A stretch of 64,000 bases of DNA from Lysobacter helvus. Lineage in GTDB: Bacteria > Pseudomonadota > Gammaproteobacteria > Xanthomonadales > Xanthomonadaceae. The DNA lies in contig NZ_AP024546.1 of NCBI RefSeq assembly GCF_018406645.1, positions 372,001 to 436,000 on the forward strand, given 5' to 3'. The notes beneath the pieces are model-generated. The model was given only the letters and a program-made list of their open reading frames with translations. It did not search any database and was not told where the DNA came from. Below are positions 15,021 to 23,545 of this stretch, one piece after another (position 1 is the stretch's first letter; the number at the start of each line of letters is the position of its first letter). Both the position numbers and the translations under genes were made by a program.

Positions 15021-15203
15021 CGCCACGCGGGTCGCGGCCCGCGTCGCCATGCGAATTTTTCTCGCTTCGGGCCGCCCGCGGTCCGATTCGCGACGCAGGC
15101 CCGCGACCGTTCAGGCAAGGGGCCTTCCGGCCTATTGGTCGGCGCGCGGCGAGCCGGTAACCTGCGGGCGCCTCGGGGAGAGGCTCACCATCAGGACGAT
15201 TGC

Positions 15204-17195
15204 ATGACCCGCACCCTTCTCGCGCGCTGGACGTGCGCGCTCGCCTTCGTCGCCGCGCCGGCGATGGCGCAACAGATTCCCGCTTCCGATTTCGCCCGCT
15301 ACGCCGACCTCGACGAAGTCGCGCTGTCGCCCACCGGCGAATACCTCGCGCTCGCCGTGCCGTCGGTCGATGGCCACGAGACCAACCTGCAGATCGTCAA
15401 GCTGTCCGACGGCAGCACCGTGAAGACGTTGCGCTTCGGCCGCGAGTCGCACGTGATGGACGTGACGTGGACAGACGACGACGAGATCACCGTCGCGCGC
15501 GCCAAGCGCTTCCCGATGGTCGAATACAAGTCGCACATGGGCGAGCTGATGTCGACCAACCTCACCGGCGACAAGCAGCGCACGCTGTTCGCCTACACGC
15601 TGGACGAACTCACCCAGCGCGGCCGCAACAAGGACGCAGGCTCGGCGTACCTGGAAGAAGTGCTCGACAAGGAACCCGGCAAGATCCTGGTCAGCTACTA
15701 CTGCTGGCAGACGATCAAGGAATGCGGCGAGAAGGCGGACACGATCGTGTTCAAGGTCGACTCGCGCACCGGCACCCGCAAGGAAGTCGAGCGCATCAAG
15801 GACGGCGACTCCGAAAGCAGCCTCGTGTTCGACCACGACGGCATCGCGCGCGTGGCGTATTCCGACAACGAGGACGGCACGCCGCACATGTCGTACCGCC
15901 CGACGCCGACCTCGCCGTGGATGCCGCTGCCCGCCTCCATCGCCGGGTACGAAATCTCCGGCGGCGTGTTCGCGCAGGACAACAACACGTTCTACGGCCG
16001 CGTCTCCGACAAGGGCGAAGCGACCCAGCTGTACAAGATCGACATGGCGGCCGGCACGCGCACCAAGCTGTTCGGCCGCGACGACGCCAGCGTCGGCACG
16101 ATCCTGCTGGGTGGCCGCGCCGGCGAACCCTTCGGCGTGTCCACCACCTCGCCGAAGCCGTCCGTGCAGTACCTGGATCCGGCCTCGAAGTGGGCGCAGC
16201 TGCACGCGGCGCTGATGCAGCGCTTCAAGGGCCAGATGGTGTACTTCCTGGAGTTCACGCGCGACGACAGCAAGGTGCTGTTCTGGACCAGCGGCGACCG
16301 CCAGCCGGGCAACTACTACCTGCTCGATCGCGGCAACAACAACAAGATCGTGCAGGTCGGTTCGCGCAAGCCGTGGTTCGACGGCAAGACGCTCGCCCAG
16401 GTGCGCCCGATCGAATTCAAGACGCGCGACGGCGTGAAGCTGTTCGGCTTCTACACCGCACCGGTCGGCGGCGGCACGGGCCCGCGCCCGATGGTCGTCA
16501 TGCCGCACGGTGGCCCGTACGGCCCGTCGGACGACTGGGGCTTCGATGCCTACGCGCAGTTCCTCGCCAGCCGCGGTTACGGCGTGCTGCAGGTGAACTA
16601 CCGCGGTTCGGGCGGTCGCGGCGACAACTTCATGAACCAGGCGATGCGCGAGTGGGGCGGGATGATCCAGAACGACATCACCGACGGCGTGAAGTACGCG
16701 ATCGACCAGAAGCTGGCCGACCCTTCGAGGATCTGCATGTTCGGCGGCAGCTTCGGCGGTTACTCCGCGCTGATGCAGCCCATCCTCAACCCCGGCATGT
16801 ACAAGTGCGCGATCGGCTACGTCGGCGTGTACGACCTGACGATGCTGGTGCGCAACAAGGAATCGGAGAGCGAAGACACCGAGCGCTTCTTCGTCCGCTC
16901 GCTCGGCGAGGACACCGCGGCGCTGGCCAAGGCGTCGCCGGCCTTCCGCGCGAAGGAGGTCAAGGTGCCGGTGATGCTGGTGCACGGCAAGGCCGACTCC
17001 AACGTGCGCATGGGCCAGTTCCGCGCGATGGACAAGGCGCTGCGCGACATCGGCCAGCCGCCGGAAACCTTCCTCGCCCCGGGCGAAGGCCACGGCTTCT
17101 CCAACCCGGACAACATCACCGAGTTGTACAACCGCATGGCCACGTTCCTCGACAAGTACATCGGTCCGAACGCGACCACGGCCGCGACGCAGTAA
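15204..17195 (+). CDS. S9 family prolyl-oligopeptidase-like serine peptidase, exported
   Basis: A 663-residue exported peptidase. The Sec signal peptide ends around AFVAAPAMAQ. Residues from about 30 to 410 form the beta-propeller typical of S9, followed by the alpha/beta hydrolase domain. The catalytic triad is readable: S516 in GGSFGGYS, D598 in HGKADSNV, and H630 in GEGHGF. These enzymes act as dipeptidyl or acylaminoacyl peptidases in the periplasm. The start at 15204 gives the signal peptide; the open frame further upstream lacks one. It ends just before a strong bidirectional terminator. Confidence 0.92.
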   Translation: MTRTLLARWTCALAFVAAPAMAQQIPASDFARYADLDEVALSPTGEYLALAVPSVDGHETNLQIVKLSDGSTVKTLRFGRESHVMDVTWTDDDEITVARAKRFPMVEYKSHMGELMSTNLTGDKQRTLFAYTLDELTQRGRNKDAGSAYLEEVLDKEPGKILVSYYCWQTIKECGEKADTIVFKVDSRTGTRKEVERIKDGDSESSLVFDHDGIARVAYSDNEDGTPHMSYRPTPTSPWMPLPASIAGYEISGGVFAQDNNTFYGRVSDKGEATQLYKIDMAAGTRTKLFGRDDASVGTILLGGRAGEPFGVSTTSPKPSVQYLDPASKWAQLHAALMQRFKGQMVYFLEFTRDDSKVLFWTSGDRQPGNYYLLDRGNNNKIVQVGSRKPWFDGKTLAQVRPIEFKTRDGVKLFGFYTAPVGGGTGPRPMVVMPHGGPYGPSDDWGFDAYAQFLASRGYGVLQVNYRGSGGRGDNFMNQAMREWGGMIQNDITDGVKYAIDQKLADPSRICMFGGSFGGYSALMQPILNPGMYKCAIGYVGVYDLTMLVRNKESESEDTERFFVRSLGEDTAALAKASPAFRAKEVKVPVMLVHGKADSNVRMGQFRAMDKALRDIGQPPETFLAPGEGHGFSNPDNITELYNRMATFLDKYIGPNATTAATQ

Positions 17196-17220
17196 TCGCA
17201 GCGGCGCAGCAAACAAAAAA

Positions 17221-17244
17221 GGGCGGCCTTCGGGCCGCCCTTTT
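17221..17244. terminator. Bidirectional intrinsic terminator
   Basis: A perfect 8-bp GC stem GGGCGGCC/GGCCGCCC around a TTCG tetraloop, flanked by A6 on the left and T4 on the right. It lies between the convergent S9 peptidase and N-formylglutamate amidohydrolase genes and can stop both. Confidence 0.92.
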
Positions 17245-17267
17245 CCGTTGCACGTCGCGATGTTGCT

Positions 17268-18050
17268 TTACGCGATCGCCGCTTCCAGCAACGCGCGGAT
17301 GATCGCCTGTGCCTTCGGCGCACGCACGGCGTCCCATGCGAACGTGTCTTCGTCCATGTACAGGCGCTGGCTCATTTCGAGCTGCACGGCGTCGATGCCG
17401 TTTTCCGGCGCGGCGTAGTGGCGCGTGATGTAGCCGCCCTTGAAGCGCCCGTTCGCGACCCAGTCGTGGTCCGGCTGCGCGGCAAGTACCGATTCCAATC
17501 GTTGCTGCAACGCAGGCGAACAACTCGCGCCGCCCGCGGTGCCGAGGTTGAGGTCGGGCAACCGGCCTTCGAACAGGAACGCCAGGTCGCTGCCGCGGAT
17601 CGTGTGCCCTTCCCACAACACGACGCGACCGTGCGCGGTGCGCAGGCGCTGCAGTTCTGCCTGCAACGCGGCGTGGTACGGCGCCCAGTACGTCGCGACG
17701 CGCGCGGCGATTTCCGTTTCGTCCGGCGCCTGTCCGTCGAGATACACCGGCGCGCCCGTGAACTGCACCGCCGGGCACAGGCCGGTCGTGTTCTGCCCCG
17801 GGTACAGCGAGGTGTCGTCCCGCGGGCGGTTGAGGTCGACCACGTAGCGCGAGAAACGCGGGCGCAGGATCGACGCACCCAGCGCGCGCGCGACGTCGTA
17901 CAGCCGCGCCACGTGCCAGTCGGTATCCGGCGCGGTGCGCGCGCGTTCGGTCATGCGCGCGGCGAGCGCGGCGGGGATTTCGCTGCCGTCGTGCGGCACG
18001 CTGACCAGCAGCGGCGCGGTGCCGCGTTCGAGGGTGAAGGTATCGGCCAT
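17268..18050 (-). CDS. N-formylglutamate amidohydrolase family protein
   Basis: A 260-residue member of the PF05013 family, which hydrolyses N-formylglutamate to formate and glutamate in histidine breakdown. Visible family features are SVPHDGSEIP near the start, TDWHVARLYD, RYVVDLNRPRDD, LWEGHTIRGSD and the FKGGYITRHYAAP block near the C-terminus, which supply likely metal ligands. No other hut genes are nearby, so the substrate is not proved by context. It lies 15 nt downstream of the DadA-like gene on the same strand and probably shares its transcript. Confidence 0.88.
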   Translation of the reverse strand: MADTFTLERGTAPLLVSVPHDGSEIPAALAARMTERARTAPDTDWHVARLYDVARALGASILRPRFSRYVVDLNRPRDDTSLYPGQNTTGLCPAVQFTGAPVYLDGQAPDETEIAARVATYWAPYHAALQAELQRLRTAHGRVVLWEGHTIRGSDLAFLFEGRLPDLNLGTAGGASCSPALQQRLESVLAAQPDHDWVANGRFKGGYITRHYAAPENGIDAVQLEMSQRLYMDEDTFAWDAVRAPKAQAIIRALLEAAIA

Positions 18051-18065
18051 GGCGCCGAGTCTAAG

Positions 18066-19337
18066 TCACGCGAATCGCACGGGGTCGTAAGGCTTCGGAT
18101 CGAGCGTCGGCGCACGGCCGGTGACCAGGTCCGCGATGAGTTCGCCGGTGGCCACGCTCATGCCGATGCCCATCATCCCGTGGGCCGTCGCCAGCCACGT
18201 GCGCGAACGGCCGGGCACGCGACCGATCAGCGGCACGTCGTCGGCGCACATCGGGCGCCAGCCGAACCAGCGTTCGCGCACGAGGCGGCCGACCGGTTCG
18301 TGCAGGTATTCCGCCGCGCCGCGTTCGAGCGCGCCGAGGCGACGCGCATTGAGCGTGTCGTCGTAGCCCGAGAATTCCATCGTGCTGCCCAGGCGATAGC
18401 CGCGCTCCCACGCCGTCACGCACACCTGGCGTTCGCGCAGCACCAGCGGATGCTTCGGCACGCGCGCCGGCGGATCGTAGGTGATCGAGTAGCCCTTGCC
18501 GGGTTGCATCGCGCGCCGCAAGCCGCGCATGCCAATCGCGTCCGCCATGCGCGGCGACCACGCACCCAGCGCGCACACGACCTGCCCGGCGTCGAACGTG
18601 CCGCGCGACGTCTGCACGCGCACGCCGTTGATGGCTTCTTCCAGGTCCTGCAGCGCGCACTGTTCGATCAGTTCGCCGCCACCCGCGACGAACACGCGCG
18701 CGAGTTCATCCACGTAGCGATCCGGCCGCAGCGACGCATCGCCGGAAAAGCGCAGCGCGCCCGCCAGGCCCGGCTTCAACGCGGGCTCGCGCGCTTCGTA
18801 CGCGGGGCCGTCGAATTCCTCGACCGCCACGCCCAGTTCGCGCAGCAGCGGCACTTCCGCGAGGTCGTGCGCCATCCGCCGCGCATCGCGGAAGATGTAG
18901 TCCTCGCCGGCTTCGACGAATTCGCAATCGAGTTGCTTCGCGTGCACCCAGTCGGCGAGCCGCGCGCGCGAATGGTTGAGCAACGCCGACTTCGACCGCG
19001 CGCTGGCTTCCCAGTCGCGCACGTTGCAGCGCCCGGCGAAGTGCAGCAGCCACGCCCACAGGCGCGGATCGAAGCGCGGCTTGATGTACAGCGGTGCGTC
19101 GGGCTGCAGCATGAAACGCAGCGCGGTGCCGACCATCCCCGGCGAGGCCAGCGGGGGCGCGTGGCTCGGCGTGATCGTGCCGCAGTTGCCGTGCGAGGCC
19201 CCGGCGCCGACGTGCGCGGCCTCGATCAGCCGCACGGACCGCCCGGCATCGCGCAGCGCGAGCGCGCAGGCCAGGCCGATCGCCCCGCCCCCGACCACGA
19301 GGACATCCACCGGCGTCAGGTTCGGCGTCGATTGCAC
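18066..19337 (-). CDS. DadA-like FAD-dependent D-amino-acid dehydrogenase
   Basis: A 423-residue flavoprotein of the DAO/DadA family. The dinucleotide-binding loop VVGGGAIGLACALALRDAG starts at about residue 14. GASHGNCGTITPSHA follows, and the C-terminal FAD contact is DVPLIGRVPG with AHGMMGIGMS. Members oxidise D-amino acids or related amines and pass electrons to the respiratory chain. The start at 19337 (MQSTPNLTPVDVLVVGGG) leaves a normal short N-terminus. It shares a 310-bp divergent region with the M4 peptidase, and the N-formylglutamate gene follows after 15 nt. The exact substrate cannot be told. Confidence 0.87.
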   Translation of the reverse strand: MQSTPNLTPVDVLVVGGGAIGLACALALRDAGRSVRLIEAAHVGAGASHGNCGTITPSHAPPLASPGMVGTALRFMLQPDAPLYIKPRFDPRLWAWLLHFAGRCNVRDWEASARSKSALLNHSRARLADWVHAKQLDCEFVEAGEDYIFRDARRMAHDLAEVPLLRELGVAVEEFDGPAYEAREPALKPGLAGALRFSGDASLRPDRYVDELARVFVAGGGELIEQCALQDLEEAINGVRVQTSRGTFDAGQVVCALGAWSPRMADAIGMRGLRRAMQPGKGYSITYDPPARVPKHPLVLRERQVCVTAWERGYRLGSTMEFSGYDDTLNARRLGALERGAAEYLHEPVGRLVRERWFGWRPMCADDVPLIGRVPGRSRTWLATAHGMMGIGMSVATGELIADLVTGRAPTLDPKPYDPVRFA

Positions 19338-19647
19338 TGGCTGTGGTTCCCCCTGGATGGCGCGGACCCCGTCGGTCGCCCGCCGCGCAGGATGCCAGCC
19401 CGCTTCGCGGCGGGACAGACTTGCGCAAATTGCGTGACGTGAAGCCCGCTTTCACGCGCTCGCCGGCAGCGATGCGACCGCTCATCGACCGCAGGCGACC
19501 GTTCGCCGCCAAATTCCGCGGATTGCGCAATGCAGCGTGACTTGCCCCGGCCGGCCCCGCGACGGTCGTGGCCGAAGGCGCCCACAGAGGCGCCTTCGCA
19601 TGCCACGGCATGCGCGGTTTCCATTCCATTCCTCGGGGGTACTACAG
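19338..19647. other. 310-bp divergent intergenic region with two adjacent hairpins
   Basis: It separates the DadA-like gene (minus) from the M4 peptidase (plus). I see no gene in it. The right end holds two perfect inverted repeats described separately (19574-19613). CAAATTGCGTG-like lower-GC patches occur around 19420-19440. No clear -35/-10 pair is visible on either strand. Confidence 0.5.
19574..19613 (+). promoter_or_regulatory. Tandem perfect hairpins in the M4 peptidase leader
   Basis: Stem 1 is GAAGGCGCC/GGCGCCTTC (19574-19582 and 19589-19597, 6-nt loop). Stem 2 is GCATGCC/GGCATGC (19598-19604 and 19607-19613, 2-nt spacer) and abuts it. They end 34 nt before the ATG at 19648. No T-run follows, so they are either an mRNA leader structure or protein-binding palindromes. 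Confidence 0.5.
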
Positions 19648-21255
19648 ATGCAGTCCACGCCACGCCTGCTGGCCGTCGCCGTCGTCCTCGCGCTGTCCGC
19701 CGGCGCCGCCGACGCGGCCAACACCAACCACCCCGCCGTCGGCCGTGCCGTCGGCATGATCGATGGCACCGCCGGAGCGGCCATCCATCGCAACGCGGCC
19801 GACGCGTTCGCGGTGAAGGATGTCGTCGTCGACCGCGACGGCACCGAACACGTCCGCTTCGAACGCACCTTCCGCGGCCTGCCCGTGATCGGCGGCGACT
19901 TCGTCGTGCATTCGCGCAACGGCCAGTTCAAGTCGGCCAGCCAGTCGCTGAAGTCCTCGGCGCGCCCGGACATGACCGCGCGCATCGGCGGCGACGAAGC
20001 CACCATCGTGGCCGGCGCCGACTTCGGCACGGGCTTCGACGGCATGCGCAACGCCACCAAGGTGATCTACGCGCGCAACGTCGCGCCGCGCCTGGCGTAC
20101 GAAGTGGTCTTCTCCGGCACCAAGCGCGACCAGACGCCGACCGAGATGCATTACTTCGTCGACGCCAACAGCGGCAAGATCCTCGACAAGTGGGACATGG
20201 TGCATACCGCCAAGCCGGGCGGCGGCGGTTCGGGCGGCGGCACGCCGGCCGTGGGCACCGCGCGCACGCTGCTGTACGGCAACCTCTCCATCAACACCGC
20301 CAGCTCCGGCGGCACGTTCAACATGACCGACACCACGCGCGGCAACGGTGCCACGTACGACGCCAACAACGTCGCCTACACCACGGCCGCCAGCCGCGCG
20401 ACGCTGTTCACCGACGCCGACAACACCTGGGGCAACAACACCAACGCCGACCGCGCCAGCGCGGCGGGCGATGCGCACTTCGGTGTCGCCACCACGTGGG
20501 ACTACTACAAGAACACCTTCGGCCGGAACGGCATCTTCAACGACGGCAAGGGCGTGAAGAGCTACGTGCACGTCGGCCGCAGCTGGGGCAACGCGGCGTG
20601 GTACGCCAACGCGATGTATTACGGCGACGGCGGCGGCAGCATCCTGCCGCTCGTGGCGATCGACGTGGCGGGCCATGAAATGAGCCACGGCGTGACGCAG
20701 GCAACGTCGGGCTTGTCGTACTCGAACGATTCGGGCGGTCTCAACGAAGCCACATCCGACATCTTCGGCACGATGGTGGAGTTCTACGCCAACAACGCCA
20801 ACGACACCCCGGACTACAAGATCGGCGAAGAGCTGTACGCGTCGAACCCGGGCGAAACCAAGGCGCTGCGCTACATGTTCAAGCCGAGCGCGGCGGACAA
20901 CGGTGCCTCGTATGACTGCTATCCGGCCGGTGGACTGGGCGGCGTGGATCCGCATTACTCGTCGGGCCCGGCCAACCACTTCTTCTACCTGCTCGCGGAA
21001 GGCGCGGTCTCGCCGGCCGGTTTCAGCTACACGGCCTCGCAGCTGGTCTGCAACGGCGACACCGGCGTGACCGGCATCGGCCGCGACGCCGCCCAGCGCA
21101 TCTGGTATCGCGCGCTCGACCTGTACTTCACCTCGAGCACCACGTATCCGCAGGCGCGCGCCGCCACGTTGCAGGCGGCCACGGATCTCTACGGCAGCGG
21201 TTCGGCGCAGTACAACGCCGTCGCGCGTGCGTGGAGCGCGGTGTCGGTGAACTGA
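19648..21255 (+). CDS. Secreted M4 (thermolysin-like) zinc metallopeptidase precursor
   Basis: A 535-residue pre-pro-enzyme. The signal peptide ends near AGAADA (about residue 21). It is followed by an FTP/PepSY-type propeptide with GLPVIGGDFVVH, a glycine linker at about 192-200, and the catalytic domain. The zinc site is H343-E344-x-x-H347 in GHEMSHG, with third ligand E367 in GLNEATSD; the GPANHFFYLL segment carries the active-site His region. It is probably a type II secretion substrate. The start at 19648 follows GGGGGT and gives the signal peptide. A strong terminator follows. Confidence 0.95.
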   Translation: MQSTPRLLAVAVVLALSAGAADAANTNHPAVGRAVGMIDGTAGAAIHRNAADAFAVKDVVVDRDGTEHVRFERTFRGLPVIGGDFVVHSRNGQFKSASQSLKSSARPDMTARIGGDEATIVAGADFGTGFDGMRNATKVIYARNVAPRLAYEVVFSGTKRDQTPTEMHYFVDANSGKILDKWDMVHTAKPGGGGSGGGTPAVGTARTLLYGNLSINTASSGGTFNMTDTTRGNGATYDANNVAYTTAASRATLFTDADNTWGNNTNADRASAAGDAHFGVATTWDYYKNTFGRNGIFNDGKGVKSYVHVGRSWGNAAWYANAMYYGDGGGSILPLVAIDVAGHEMSHGVTQATSGLSYSNDSGGLNEATSDIFGTMVEFYANNANDTPDYKIGEELYASNPGETKALRYMFKPSAADNGASYDCYPAGGLGGVDPHYSSGPANHFFYLLAEGAVSPAGFSYTASQLVCNGDTGVTGIGRDAAQRIWYRALDLYFTSSTTYPQARAATLQAATDLYGSGSAQYNAVARAWSAVSVN

Positions 21256-21278
21256 TCCATCGCGACACGTCGGAACGG

Positions 21279-21304
21279 AACGGCCCGCGCAAGCGGGCCG
21301 TTTT
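21279..21304 (+). terminator. Intrinsic terminator after the M4 peptidase
   Basis: A perfect 10-bp stem AACGGCCCGC/GCGGGCCGTT with a GCAA tetraloop, then TTTT. It begins 23 nt after the stop. The minus strand lacks a T-run, so it serves the plus strand. Confidence 0.9.
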
Positions 21305-21324
21305 CGTTGGTGCGGATGCGTGCG

Positions 21325-22791
21325 TTACGCCGGCTGCAACCGCTGCTGCCGCATCGACGGCAAGCGCAGGTAGGTGAAGCTGCGCCACAGCCATTCCATC
21401 GGCCCGTAGCGGAAGCGCGACAACCACCAGCGGCTCACCACCAGCTGCACCGCGAACACCACCACGACGAACAACACCTGCCACGCGCGCCCCGTGCCGT
21501 AATGGCCGAGCCCGTAGCCGTAGAAGAACAGCGTGCCGACGAGTGACTGCGTGAGGTAATTGGTGAGCGCCATGCGCCCGGCCGGCGCGAACGGCGCCAC
21601 CCACGCGCGCCAGCGCGAATGGAACAGCAGCACCACGACGCCGACGTACCCCAGGCACGCGGCTAGGTTGCCGAGCAGCGACAAGCCCATCGAGAACTGG
21701 AACAACGCGTCGTTCTGACCCGGCAGGTGCGTGGTGGCGATGGCGGCCGCGATCACGCTGATGCCCAGGCCCATCGGCAAGCCGAACAAGGCGAGCTTGC
21801 GGAACACATCCAGGTGCGCGCCCGGGTTGGCCATCAGCCCGCTGCGCACGAACCACGCGCCAAGCAGGAACATGCCGGTGACGAAGAACAACGCGAAGCC
21901 CACGTCCTGCGACGCCTGCTTCGGGAAATGTTCAACGCGCCACGCCAGCGCTTCGGCGTAGCTGCCCTTCGACATCACGCGCGCTTCGTTGGCGATCTCG
22001 TCGACGTGTTCCTTGCGCGCCTTCTGCGTTTCGGCGATGTCCTTGCGCACTTCGGCCTGCTTCGCGGGCGTGGCGGCTTCCGACAGCGCGACGCGATCGC
22101 GTTCCGCCTGCGGCACCTGTGGCGACAGCGCGCCGACGACCATCAGGCCCAGGCACGGCACCAGGTACAGCATCAATCCCAGGTTGCGCAGCGCCTTCAG
22201 CGGCTGGCGACGCAGCGCCCATGCGCACACGCCCAGCAGCAGCACGGGCACGCCCAGCGCAAGGAACGGTGGCCACGGCAGTTTGGCAACGCCGGCGGCC
22301 GTCAATCCGCCTAGCACCGCGCCGCACGCGATGGCGGCGACGCCGATGAACACCATCACCTTCGGCCGCGCGTGGAAGATCACCAGCAGGAACGCCGCGC
22401 CGATCGAATACGCAAAGAGGATGTCGCCCGCCCACAACAGGATGTAGTGCAGCGCACCGAACACCGCCAGCGCGAGCGTGCGGCGCACGTAGGGCTTGAA
22501 GAAATCGCGCCCGGCGAGTTCGGCGCGCGTGAGCATCACCGCGAAGCCCATGCCGAACAGCAGCGAGAACATCGTCCAGAACTTGCCGCGCACGAACACG
22601 TGCACGAACCAGCCCGCCCAGTGATCGATGCCGGTGACGCCGAGCGGCAGGCCCGCGTCGAGGTCGGCGATCGGCCGATTGAAGAACTCGACGTTCATCA
22701 GGAAGATGCCGAGCAGCGCGACGCCGCGGATCACGTCGAGCGTCACGATGCGCTCGTTGGCGGCGACCGGCGAGAAGGTGGTGGTCGACAT
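21325..22791 (-). CDS. DUF418 domain polytopic membrane protein
   Basis: A 488-residue inner-membrane protein with about ten hydrophobic segments. The N-terminal RIVTLDVIRGVALLGIFLMN block is the acyltransferase-3-like heparan-alpha-glucosaminide N-acetyltransferase signature. The C-terminal DUF418 region includes GRMALTNYLTQSL and the FRYGPMEWLWR block. A charged cytoplasmic insertion (about 245-300, KQAEVRKDIAETQKARKEH) is likely coiled. The ATG at 22791 is chosen because GGAG stands 6 nt upstream; ATGs at 22797 and 22815 are alternatives. The substrate is unknown. Confidence 0.85.
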   Translation of the reverse strand: MSTTTFSPVAANERIVTLDVIRGVALLGIFLMNVEFFNRPIADLDAGLPLGVTGIDHWAGWFVHVFVRGKFWTMFSLLFGMGFAVMLTRAELAGRDFFKPYVRRTLALAVFGALHYILLWAGDILFAYSIGAAFLLVIFHARPKVMVFIGVAAIACGAVLGGLTAAGVAKLPWPPFLALGVPVLLLGVCAWALRRQPLKALRNLGLMLYLVPCLGLMVVGALSPQVPQAERDRVALSEAATPAKQAEVRKDIAETQKARKEHVDEIANEARVMSKGSYAEALAWRVEHFPKQASQDVGFALFFVTGMFLLGAWFVRSGLMANPGAHLDVFRKLALFGLPMGLGISVIAAAIATTHLPGQNDALFQFSMGLSLLGNLAACLGYVGVVVLLFHSRWRAWVAPFAPAGRMALTNYLTQSLVGTLFFYGYGLGHYGTGRAWQVLFVVVVFAVQLVVSRWWLSRFRYGPMEWLWRSFTYLRLPSMRQQRLQPA

Positions 22792-22868
22792 GGACATCTC
22801 CGGATGTAGCGGCATTAGCGCACGCGGCGACGCCGTGGATCAGGGCCGGAAGTCATCGGGACAAAAGT

Positions 22869-22908
22869 GGGACCAGGGCCTGATCCCCGGTCCCTGGTCC
22901 CCTGTCCC
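22869..22908. repeat. GGGACC-type dispersed repeat with perfect inverted repeat and G-quadruplex motif
   Basis: A 10-bp inverted repeat GGGACCAGGG/CCCTGGTCCC (22869-22878, 22892-22901, 13-nt loop). On the minus strand, 22885-22908 reads as four G-runs of 3 or 4 separated by 3-4 nt. A related copy lies at 57058-57090. It sits just past the slyD terminator and about 60 nt before the DUF418 start. Confidence 0.65.
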
Positions 22909-22910
22909 GA

Positions 22911-22944
22911 AAAACGAAACGGCCCGCAGATGCAGGCCGTTTCG
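22911..22944 (-). terminator. Intrinsic terminator of slyD
   Basis: On the minus strand, a 9-bp stem CGAAACGGCC/GGCCGTTTCG (10 bp counting the end pair) is followed by TTTTT. It starts 24 nt after the slyD stop. Confidence 0.88.
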
Positions 22945-22967
22945 AATGTCGCTATCGCAGACGCGTA

Positions 22968-23462
22968 TCAGTGCTCGTGGCCACCATCGCCGTGCACGTG
23001 GCCGTGCTCGAGCTCTTCCGCGGTGGCTTCGCGCACTTCGACGATGTCGACGTCGAAATGCAGGTCCTTGCCGGCCATCGGGTGGTTGAGGTCGATGTCC
23101 ACCACGCTCATGCCGACCTTCTGGATCGTCACCGCGCGCGGGCCGAAGTTGGTGTTCAGCACGACCTGCATGCCCGGCTCCAGGCGCTGGTTGCCGAAAT
23201 GCTTCTTCGGCACGCGCTGGCTCAGGCCTTCGCGCAGTTCGCCGTAGGCATCGGCGGCCACGACGTCGGCGCCGAAGCTGTCGCCGGCTTGTTTGCCTTC
23301 CATCGCCTTTTCCAGGCCCGGGATGATGTTGCCGTGGCCGAACAGGATGGCCAGCGGTTCGCGGTCCTTCGAGGTCTCGATGGCCGTTTCGCCATTGGCG
23401 TGCGCGGCGGCTTCGTTGACGGCGTAATGGAAACGGACGACGCGGTCTTTCTCGATCTTCAT
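22968..23462 (-). CDS. slyD: SlyD-like FKBP-type peptidyl-prolyl isomerase
   Basis: A 164-residue cytoplasmic folding helper. The FKBP domain (about 1-70 and 130-150) has the insert-in-flap domain between its halves, as in SlyD: FGHGNIIPGLEKAMEG, then DAYGELREGLSQRVPKKHF, then DLNHPMAGKDLHFDVDIVEV. The short C-terminal tail is His-rich (five His in the last 13 residues), a reduced form of the metal-binding tail through which E. coli SlyD handles nickel. It has its own terminator. Confidence in the family is high; the nickel role is inferred. Confidence 0.93.
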   Translation of the reverse strand: MKIEKDRVVRFHYAVNEAAAHANGETAIETSKDREPLAILFGHGNIIPGLEKAMEGKQAGDSFGADVVAADAYGELREGLSQRVPKKHFGNQRLEPGMQVVLNTNFGPRAVTIQKVGMSVVDIDLNHPMAGKDLHFDVDIVEVREATAEELEHGHVHGDGGHEH

Positions 23463-23545
23463 GGGGTTCGGGATTCCGGTGCGGGGCGGCGCGCAGGCCG
23501 CGGGCGCTTGTCAGCGCCGGGTGGAAGCGGCCATATTCGGCCGCG

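Noticed and set aside
13083-15050. A 655-codon frame antisense to parE
   Set aside because: It mirrors parE exactly, its composition is biased (Ala/Val/His/Arg), and it shows no motif or start signal.
15021-15080. Possible terminator after parE
   Set aside because: A CGCGGG/CCCGCG stem exists, but the T-run is about 12 nt too far away and the arms are imperfect.
15132-17216. A 694-codon frame antisense to the S9 peptidase
   Set aside because: The S9 triad and signal peptide on the plus strand are unambiguous; the antisense frame is compositional.
22792-22815. ATGs at 22797 and 22815 as the DUF418 start
   Set aside because: The ATG at 22791 has GGAG at proper spacing; the others lack a ribosome-binding site.
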